From contig NZ_SKBP01000002.1 of assembly GCF_004634195.1 (NCBI RefSeq), forward strand, positions 62,001 to 126,000: a DNA stretch of 64,000 nt. Reading direction: 5' to 3'. This DNA is from Flavobacterium salilacus subsp. salilacus (GTDB lineage Bacteria > Bacteroidota > Bacteroidia > Flavobacteriales > Flavobacteriaceae). Position 1 is the stretch's first letter. Each line of letters starts with the position of its first letter. Below the pieces are notes generated by a model, which worked only from the letters and a program-made list of their open reading frames with translations, had not been told where the DNA came from and did no database searches. The translations under genes and the position numbers were made by a program. This document shows positions 58,500-64,000 of this stretch, in pieces.

Positions 58500-60131
58500 C
58501 TATTTTTCTATCTCCCTCAAATTCTCCATCTTTTTACACTCTAAGAAACCTTTTATATCTTCAAAATGTTCTTTAACCCGTTTGTTGCCAAACTCAAATA
58601 CTTTGGTTACCAGCCCATCAAGAAAATCCCTGTCGTGCGATACTAATATCAATGTACCGTCAAATGCTTTCAGGGCATCTTTAATAATATCCTTTGTTCG
58701 CATGTCCAGGTGATTGGTAGGCTCATCCAGTATCAGCACATTTACAGGTTCGAGCAGCAGCTTTATCATAGCAAGCCTTGTTTTCTCTCCACCCGAAAGC
58801 ACTTTAACTTTCTTGGTCGTATCATCGCCACTAAACATAAAAGCTCCTAATAAATTTTTTATCTGTGTCCTGATGTCACCTTCCGCAATACGGTCAATAG
58901 TTTCAAATACGGTCAGGTCTTCGTCCAGCATAGCAGCTTGGTTTTGTGCAAAATAGCCTATCTGTACGTTATGCCCTACCTCCAGCTTGCCTTCAAAGTC
59001 AATTTCGCCCATGATGGCCTTTATCATAGTCGATTTTCCTTCACCATTTTTACCTACAAAAGCCAGTTTTTGTCCCCGCTCTATAACCATATCAGCATTT
59101 TTAAACACAACATGGTCGCCGTATGATTTAGATAATTCATTAACTACAACAGGGTATTGCCCTGAACGCGGTGCAGGTGGAAATTTAAGACGAAGTGCCG
59201 ATGTGTCAACCTCATCCACCTCTACCAGTTCCAGTTTTTCGAGCATTTTTACGCGCGATTGCACTTGTAAGGTTTTTGAGTATGTTCCTTTAAAACGTTC
59301 TATAAACTCCATATTCTCAGCAATCATTTTTTGCTGCTCTTCATACGCTTTTTGCTGATGCGCCCGGCGGTCTTTACGCAGTTCTAAGTAGTGCGAATAT
59401 TTGGCTTTATAATCATATATGCGCCCCATGGTGACCTCTATAGTACGAGTGGTAATGTTATCTACAAAGGCGCGGTCGTGACTGATAACCACTACGGCTT
59501 TGGCATCGTTTACCAAGAAATCTTCAAGCCACTGGATGCTTTCAATATCCATGTGGTTGGTAGGCTCATCCAGTAATATAAGGTCGGGTTTTTGTAATAA
59601 TATCTTTGCCAACTCGATACGCATACGCCATCCTCCGCTAAATTCAGAGGTTGGTCGGGTAAAATCTTCGCGGGTAAAACCCATACCCTTCAGTACCTTT
59701 TCTACCTCGGCTTCATAGTTTACTTCTTCTATAGAATAAAACTTTTCACTGAGTTCTGATACTCTTTCTATAATTTTATAATACTCGTCTGACTCATAAT
59801 CGGTACGTACCGTAAGCTCTTCGTTCAGTTTGTCTATCTCATCTTTCATTTTAAAGGTTTCCGCAAATGCTTTTGAGGTTTCTTCAAACACGGTAGCATT
59901 ATCTTCTGTCAGCAAGTGCTGTGGCAAGTAGGCTATAACCGTACCTTTGGGTGCAGAAACGGCTCCCGAAGAGGGCTTGCTAACGCCTGCTATTATTTTT
60001 AGCAGGGTCGATTTTCCCGCACCGTTTTTACCCATTAGGGCTATTTTATCCGTTTCGTTTATTGAAAACGAAACATCGCTGAAAAGTGTAGTACCTCCAA
60101 ACTGTACCGAAAGTGCATCTGCTGTAATCAT
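58500..60131 (-). CDS. ABC-F family ATPase
   Basis: A 543-residue soluble protein with two ABC domains. Domain 1: GKNGAGKSTLLKII, SGGWRMRIELAKILL and LILLDEPTNHMD; domain 2: GKNGEGKSTMIKAI, LSGGEKTRLAMI and LILDEPTNHLD. The linker between them (about 225-300) is the charged P-site-tRNA-interaction motif region of the ABC-F class. It is shorter than the 30243 homologue and lacks the C-terminal coiled coil, so it is closer to YbiT or YheS. Probable role in ribosome rescue or antibiotic protection. A full promoter is upstream. Confidence 0.92.
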   Translation of the reverse strand: MITADALSVQFGGTTLFSDVSFSINETDKIALMGKNGAGKSTLLKIIAGVSKPSSGAVSAPKGTVIAYLPQHLLTEDNATVFEETSKAFAETFKMKDEIDKLNEELTVRTDYESDEYYKIIERVSELSEKFYSIEEVNYEAEVEKVLKGMGFTREDFTRPTSEFSGGWRMRIELAKILLQKPDLILLDEPTNHMDIESIQWLEDFLVNDAKAVVVISHDRAFVDNITTRTIEVTMGRIYDYKAKYSHYLELRKDRRAHQQKAYEEQQKMIAENMEFIERFKGTYSKTLQVQSRVKMLEKLELVEVDEVDTSALRLKFPPAPRSGQYPVVVNELSKSYGDHVVFKNADMVIERGQKLAFVGKNGEGKSTMIKAIMGEIDFEGKLEVGHNVQIGYFAQNQAAMLDEDLTVFETIDRIAEGDIRTQIKNLLGAFMFSGDDTTKKVKVLSGGEKTRLAMIKLLLEPVNVLILDEPTNHLDMRTKDIIKDALKAFDGTLILVSHDRDFLDGLVTKVFEFGNKRVKEHFEDIKGFLECKKMENLREIEK

Positions 60132-60152
60132 TTACATCAATTTTTAAAGCCG

Positions 60153-60182
60153 CAAAGATAGAATAATTAGCCTACTAAGCAA
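60153..60182 (-). promoter_or_regulatory. Promoter of the 58500 ABC-F gene
   Basis: On the minus strand TTG (60182-60180), a 19-base spacer and TATCTTTG (60160-60153), 21 bases before the ATG at 60131. Confidence 0.68.
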
Positions 60183-60193
60183 TTGGAATTGCT

Positions 60194-60224
60194 TTGATAA
60201 AGCCACGAAAAACAATTATATTTG
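60194..60224 (+). promoter_or_regulatory. Promoter of the small membrane protein pair
   Basis: TTG at 60194-60196, a 20-base spacer and TATATTTG at 60217-60224; the GTG start is at 60247. Confidence 0.68.
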
Positions 60225-60246
60225 TTAGCCTGTAAACAATGGTATT

Positions 60247-60441
60247 GTGACGAATAATTTTTATAAAACGGCTTTATTTTTTGGGCTAAGTATGTTTATT
60301 ATGAATGGTGTTATTTTCCCTTTACTGGATGGTAAAGAAATGACTATTCAAAAACTCGCTTTAGGATTACTTATTTGGGGAGGGTTAAGTGGTTTTACAT
60401 TTGCTTATATAGTGCATCGAAAACCAAAGAAAAAGAATTGA
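60247..60441 (+). CDS. Small two-helix membrane protein A
   Basis: A 64-residue protein with two hydrophobic segments (about 5-25 and 36-55) and a basic tail (HRKPKKKN). The loop between the helices holds FPLLDGKEMT. It resembles the next gene's product and is probably a tandem duplicate. Starts at GTG 60247, after a good promoter. Function unknown; perhaps a membrane-complex subunit by size. Confidence 0.68.
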   Translation: MTNNFYKTALFFGLSMFIMNGVIFPLLDGKEMTIQKLALGLLIWGGLSGFTFAYIVHRKPKKKN

Positions 60442-60442
60442 C

Positions 60443-60643
60443 ATGAAAAAACAAGTATGGTTAGGACTGCTTTGGGGTGTATTGCTATATACAGCTACTA
60501 TGGTTTTATTTCCGCTTATAGACGGAGAGAAATTTTCGCTCTACAAATTACTTATGGGTATTCCGTTATGGCTTGTGGTAGGGCTTAGTATAAGTTATCT
60601 TTTTAGAAAAAAAGGTAAGACTGCGAAAACAAGAAAGCGTTAA
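60443..60643 (+). CDS. Small two-helix membrane protein B, paralogue of A
   Basis: A 66-residue protein with two hydrophobic segments (about 4-24 and 37-55), loop FPLIDGEKFS and a basic tail (RKKGKTAKTRKR). The pattern FPL(L/I)DG(K/E)xx(M/F)(T/S) and KL after six residues is shared with the gene before it. It begins one base after that gene's stop, so the two are one transcript. Its stop shares four bases with the convergent GNAT stop. Confidence 0.68.
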   Translation: MKKQVWLGLLWGVLLYTATMVLFPLIDGEKFSLYKLLMGIPLWLVVGLSISYLFRKKGKTAKTRKR

Positions 60644-61155
60644 TGAGGATTATTAATTTCATACCACGCGCATATTTCTCCATCTCCATAATCAAAATCT
60701 TCTATAAACTTTAATCCTGATTTTTCGAGTGCACGTCGAGAGGCAATATGCCCTACCATGGCACAAGCATTTATTTTTTCTAATTTCAGTTTATTAAAAC
60801 CATAGTTTACAAAAAACAAGGCAGCTTCGGTGGCATAACCATTGCCCCAATATTTTTTCATAAAACGATACCCCACGTCATAAAACTTATCATGCCCGTT
60901 TACATTGCTTTCCAGCTTTAGTCCTGCCCAGCCTATAAACTCATTCGTCTCTTTCAGTATTACAGCCATACGACCAATACCATTATCTTGATATTGCTGT
61001 CTTATGTTTTTAATATGTGTTCTACTTTGCTCAATATCCGTTAACGGATTATTACCCAAATAAGTGTGTACTTCGGGATCAGAATCTAAAGCAAACATAG
61101 CTTCATCGTCAGAAGCATCTAATTCGCGATAGTAAAGGCGTTCAGACTGTAACAT
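60640..61155 (-). CDS. GNAT family N-acetyltransferase (RimJ/RimL-like)
   Basis: A 171-residue acetyl-CoA-dependent acetyltransferase. The acetyl-CoA loop is in KKYWGNGYATEAALFF (the Q/RxxGxG/A region), preceded by the strand YDVGYRFM; the N-terminus RLYYRELDASDDEAMFAL and the C-terminal IASRRALEKSGLKFI are those of the RimJ/RimL branch. It probably acetylates a protein N-terminus or small amine; substrate unknown. TAATTTTG at 61171-61164 overlaps the upstream gene's stop and may be a -7 box. Confidence 0.87.
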   Translation of the reverse strand: MLQSERLYYRELDASDDEAMFALDSDPEVHTYLGNNPLTDIEQSRTHIKNIRQQYQDNGIGRMAVILKETNEFIGWAGLKLESNVNGHDKFYDVGYRFMKKYWGNGYATEAALFFVNYGFNKLKLEKINACAMVGHIASRRALEKSGLKFIEDFDYGDGEICAWYEINNPH

Positions 61156-61168
61156 GAGTAGTACAAAA

Positions 61169-61372
61169 TTATGCCCCTATAATACCTGTTGCCTTTGCAA
61201 CATCCTCCTCATTCACAAATATCTGTACCGTTTGCCCGAAAGAGCCAAACCCGGCAAGTGTAGCCGATTCGATATTATCTTTTATAATGGTGCTTATACC
61301 TGCCTCTTCCAGTTTAATTTGCACTGATTGTGCCATAATTTCGCTGCCTCCATATACTTTTACCATTGCCAT
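61169..61372 (-). CDS. DUF2007 putative signal-transducing protein
   Basis: A 67-residue soluble protein of the DUF2007 family (a GlnB-like alpha-beta fold): KVYGGSEIMAQSVQIKLEEAGI then VQIFVNEEDVAKATGIIG. Function of the family is not established. It lies between the helicase-like gene (11 bases after it) and GNAT (13 bases before it) on the same strand, so it is part of a small operon. Confidence 0.85.
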   Translation of the reverse strand: MAMVKVYGGSEIMAQSVQIKLEEAGISTIIKDNIESATLAGFGSFGQTVQIFVNEEDVAKATGIIGA

Positions 61373-61383
61373 ATCGCTATAAT

Positions 61384-62034
61384 TTATTTGGTTACTTCTT
61401 CTTGTTCTTCCTGCTCATCGTGTTCGTCAAATTCAAAAAATAATGGTTCTATCATTATTCTGTCGGCTAACGATTCTATACGTTCGGTAATTGCTTCTGT
61501 AAAAAACAAACGTTGTGTTTTTATAATACCGTCAGACATTCGCATTACCTTAGTATCATGCCTTGCTTTAAGTATGACATTGGCATCATCTAATATAAAC
61601 ATTTTAAGCCGGTTTACATCAAATCCTGCCGAAGAAAACATATTGTTAAGCCTGCCCGGCGTACCGATAAGTACATCAATACCTACCGATATTTGATTCT
61701 TATCATAATCTATATCGCCCTGTTCATACACACCATACACTCTCAGGTCGGTATGTTTAGCATATTGTTTAAACAACTCTTCCATTTCGAGTACTTTAGC
61801 TTTGTCCTGCACTATTACCAGCGCGCGTGGCGATTGTTCAAAAGCTTTTTCCAGTCGTTGTATAACATTAATAACAATAGTAACAGTCTTGCCCATACCG
61901 TCAGGAGCAGCAATTACACAATCAACGCCACTCTTTATAGTACCAAACGTTTCTTTTTGTACTCCAGTTGGTTTTGTTAGCCCCGCTTCTTCAAGACCTT
62001 GTAACAGGCTTGGATTTATTTTTTTTAAAAACAC
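61384..62034 (-). CDS. Single-domain DEAD-box-helicase-like protein with altered motif II
   Basis: A 216-residue protein equal to only the first RecA-like domain of a DEAD-box RNA helicase. The Q motif region (GLTKPTGVQKETF), motif I APDGMGKT (43-50) and TPGR (125-128) are kept, but the DEAD box reads D149-D-A-N152 and the SAT motif is missing. The second RecA domain is absent, replaced by an acidic tail (FDEHDEQEEQEEVTK). ATP may bind but unwinding is unlikely. Start is GTG at 62034. It could be an RNA-binding or regulatory protein. Confidence 0.75.
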   Translation of the reverse strand: MFLKKINPSLLQGLEEAGLTKPTGVQKETFGTIKSGVDCVIAAPDGMGKTVTIVINVIQRLEKAFEQSPRALVIVQDKAKVLEMEELFKQYAKHTDLRVYGVYEQGDIDYDKNQISVGIDVLIGTPGRLNNMFSSAGFDVNRLKMFILDDANVILKARHDTKVMRMSDGIIKTQRLFFTEAITERIESLADRIMIEPLFFEFDEHDEQEEQEEVTK

Positions 62035-62058
62035 GTAATATAAAATTAGTCTGTATTA

Positions 62059-63222
62059 TTATTTACTTGCAAAAAGTTTCACGTCATTTTCAGAAATTTC
62101 AGCTCCGCCCAAAATGATAAGACGCTCTACCACATTGCGCAATTCGCGAATATTACCCGTCCAGTCATATTCCTGTAATAGCTTAATAGCTTGATCGGAA
62201 AATCTCTTTTGTGCCGTTCCCTGTTCGGTTGCTATTTTTTCGGCAAAGTGATTTATCAGTAACGGAATATCATCGCGCCTGTCATTCAATGCAGGTACTT
62301 TTACCAATATTACCGCAAGGCGGTGGTATAAGTCTTCGCGGAAACGTCCTTCTTCAATTTCTTTTTTAAGGTCTTTATTAGTCGCAGCAACTACCCGAAC
62401 ATCTACTTTAATATCTTTTTCTGCGCCTACCCTTTGTATCATGTTTTCCTGTAAGGCACGTAATACTTTAGCTTGTGCCGACAGGCTCATATCGCCTATT
62501 TCGTCAAGGAATATAGTACCCTTATCGGCAGCTTCAAATTTACCCGCTCTGTCTTTTACAGCACTGGTAAATGCACCTTTAACGTGACCGAAAAGTTCGC
62601 TCTCTATCAACTCCGAAGGGATTGCAGCGCAGTTAACCTCTATAAATGCCGCACCGGAGCGTTCGCTTTTTTCGTGCAGCCAATGTGCCACAAGCTCTTT
62701 ACCCGTTCCGTTTGGTCCGGTTATCAATACACGGGCATCGGTTGGGGCTACTTTTTCTATTATTTCTTTTATATGGTTGATAGGCTCACTGTTACCTACC
62801 ATTTCATAATTTTTGCTTACTTTTTTTTTCAGCATTTTGTTTTCTACCACCAGTACTTTACGGTCGAGCGCATTGCGTACGGTATTTAGCAATCGGTTTA
62901 AATCGGGTGGTTTCGATATATAATCAAAAGCACCTAAACGCATGGTTTGTATTGCCGTTTCAAGGTCGCCATGCCCCGATATCATTACAAATGGTATTTC
63001 GGGTTTTATTTTTTTTACAGCTTCCAGCACTTCTACACCATCCATTTTAGGCATTTTAATGTCGCACAGTACTAAATCATAATCGTCATTCTTTATCATT
63101 TCAAGTCCTTGCACACCATCTTCGGCTTCTTCTATGCTATATGTATCGCTTTCTTCTGCAAGTATTTTTCCTAATACTCTGCGGATGGCAGCTTCATCTT
63201 CTATAATTAGTATTTTAGGCAT
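62059..63222 (-). CDS. Sigma-54 activator (NtrC family) without DNA-binding domain
   Basis: A 387-residue response regulator. The receiver domain (1-120, phosphorylated D54 in VLCDIKMPKMDG) is followed by the AAA+ domain (about 140-370) with Walker A GPNGTGKE, the sigma-54 contact loop GAFTSA (usually GAFTGA), FLDEIGD and WTGNIRELRNVVERL. The protein ends soon after at LFASK, without the Fis-type helix-turn-helix. It may act from solution or via a partner. The helicase-like gene starts 24 bases after its stop. Confidence 0.9.
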   Translation of the reverse strand: MPKILIIEDEAAIRRVLGKILAEESDTYSIEEAEDGVQGLEMIKNDDYDLVLCDIKMPKMDGVEVLEAVKKIKPEIPFVMISGHGDLETAIQTMRLGAFDYISKPPDLNRLLNTVRNALDRKVLVVENKMLKKKVSKNYEMVGNSEPINHIKEIIEKVAPTDARVLITGPNGTGKELVAHWLHEKSERSGAAFIEVNCAAIPSELIESELFGHVKGAFTSAVKDRAGKFEAADKGTIFLDEIGDMSLSAQAKVLRALQENMIQRVGAEKDIKVDVRVVAATNKDLKKEIEEGRFREDLYHRLAVILVKVPALNDRRDDIPLLINHFAEKIATEQGTAQKRFSDQAIKLLQEYDWTGNIRELRNVVERLIILGGAEISENDVKLFASK

Positions 63223-63333
63223 TCTTGTTTTGATTATTGGATTGTTAGATTATCTGATTTTAAAATTATGAAACACAAGACAAACTAAACATTATTTAAC
63301 TCATTTTTGGGACTGTAAGCCGTTACTGACAGC

Positions 63334-64000
63334 TTAATACTTCAGCCATTTAAATATCTCTTTATAGGTTGGCTTTTTGCCATACATCAGGATACCGATA
63401 CGGTATATTTTGGCTGCAAACCATACTACACCAAAGAATGTTCCGAAAAGTAGTACCATAGATACTATGATTTCCCATAGCGGTACGCCAAAGGGTATGC
63501 GCATCATCATTACTATGGGCGATGTAAGCGGTATCATAGAGAATACTGTTGCTACAGTGCCGTGCGGATCGCTTATTACGGTAAAGAACCCTACATATAC
63601 ACCAAGCATTAAAGGCATGATGATGGGCAGCAGGAATTGTTGCGAGTCGGTTTCGCTATCTACGGCTGCACCGATAGCGGCATATAGTGAACTGTATAAA
63701 AAGAACCCTCCTATGAAGTAGATGATAAATGAAAGGAATATGGTAAACAGCGGCAATTTCCATACCTCGCTAAGGTAGAGCTGTGCGCTGTTCATGGCTT
63801 CCGCCGATGCTGCCGCTGCATCCGGCTGTGCTGCCGCGCCTACCTGCACTCCAAACACATTGCTGAGTATAAAAAACAGTCCGAGTCCTAATATTGTCCA
63901 GATAAGGAATTGTAATATTCCTGCAAATGAAGTACCTATTATTTTACCCATCATCAGTTTAAACGGCTTTACTGATGAGATAATGATTTCGATAATACGA
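63334..64000 (-). CDS. ABC-2 type permease (NatB-like), C-terminal part
   Basis: The 3' part of a gene that begins outside the window; the frame stays open to the last base. The visible 222 codons start RIIEIIISSVKPFKLMMGKI, the usual segment of NatB/ABC-2 permeases that precedes the C-terminal helices, followed by five hydrophobic segments (for example LQFLIWTILGLGLFFILSNV and VGFFTVISDP). Such permeases export peptides, Na+ or drugs with a separate ATPase, not seen here. Confidence 0.82.
   Translation of the reverse strand, partial: RIIEIIISSVKPFKLMMGKIIGTSFAGILQFLIWTILGLGLFFILSNVFGVQVGAAAQPDAAAASAEAMNSAQLYLSEVWKLPLFTIFLSFIIYFIGGFFLYSSLYAAIGAAVDSETDSQQFLLPIIMPLMLGVYVGFFTVISDPHGTVATVFSMIPLTSPIVMMMRIPFGVPLWEIIVSMVLLFGTFFGVVWFAAKIYRIGILMYGKKPTYKEIFKWLKY

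Noticed and set aside
61384-62034. Helicase fragment as a frameshifted pseudogene
   Set aside because: No remnant of the second RecA domain follows; DUF2007 begins 11 bases later, and the acidic tail looks like a genuine end. Kept as a single-domain gene.
1-64000. tRNA, rRNA, insertion sequences, prophage genes
   Set aside because: Read through all gaps; no cloverleaf-like sequence, transposase, integrase or phage structural gene was recognised. The largest gaps (26054-26421 and 42247-42623) contain only terminators, boxes, and one tiny gene.

Overview
The window looks like a chromosomal segment of a member of the Bacteroidota, most probably a Flavobacteriaceae (Flavobacterium-like) bacterium. 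The pointers are: AT-rich DNA; promoters of the TTG-N19/20-TAnnTTTG type upstream of many genes with almost no Shine-Dalgarno sites; two secreted proteins with type IX secretion (T9SS) C-terminal sorting domains, one of type A and one of type B; a bacillithiol gene (bshC); an rpmB-rpmG-DUF4295 cluster; a long SecA without the C-terminal zinc motif; and SusC/RagA plug signatures. No rRNA, tRNA, insertion sequence, prophage or CRISPR array is visible. Most genes are ordinary housekeeping genes in short operons.

Layout. 1-9963: end of recF, DUF2461, murB, a membrane glycosyltransferase with an ECF sigma factor, a class B1 metallo-beta-lactamase, TonB, lipA-DUF1796-gap, and purine nucleoside phosphorylase with lpxK. 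10062-23403: lipoproteins, a NIF3-like protein, a coiled-coil protein of the zinc-ribbon family, bshC, ndk, a serine hydrolase, ftsY, the rpmB-rpmG-DUF4295 cluster, and an exonuclease-FAH-Hpt-cinA operon. 23483-33830: a T9SS lectin protein, a 2-oxoacid dehydrogenase E2, a glycosyltransferase, a RelE/ParE-type toxin-antitoxin pair, and a small heat-shock protein divergent from an ABC-F ATPase. 34068-38403: an accessory region with an MmeI-like restriction-modification enzyme, tandem repeats, and an ABC ATPase and a cobalamin adenosyltransferase joined by a REP-like element. 38568-51932: DUF2795, secA, antiporter, FAD oxidase, transporters, an Rrf2 regulator, meaB, a MATE pump and two poorly known proteins. 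52062-55641: an ECF sigma factor overlapping a very unusual membrane protein. 55730-64000: a T9SS beta-helix protein, a second ABC-F ATPase, small membrane proteins, a GNAT enzyme, a helicase-like protein, a sigma-54 activator without a DNA-binding domain, and a partial ABC permease.

The best candidate for something undescribed is the pair at 52062-55641. The second protein appears to combine a cytoplasmic anti-sigma-like stub, one membrane helix, a carboxypeptidase-regulatory-like domain, two SusC-type plug motifs without a barrel, and a YfbK-type von Willebrand A domain. It may be a one-protein envelope sensor for the sigma factor. The second notable signal is the restriction-modification enzyme: its target-recognition segment has about 31% GC in my hand count, against about 52% in the flanking parts of the same gene, which suggests specificity exchange by recombination. 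Other unusual items are degenerate copies of known enzymes (a helicase domain, a methyltransferase and a receiver domain without key residues), intergenic repeat families that reach into coding ends, four convergent gene pairs whose two stops share one TTAR tetranucleotide, and two genes that appear to be transcribed with almost no leader.

Start codons were moved inward from the longest reading frame where a TAnnTTTG box, a signal peptide or the family's usual length required it; these choices are stated in each entry. GC values are hand counts over the stated lines, and no database search was possible.
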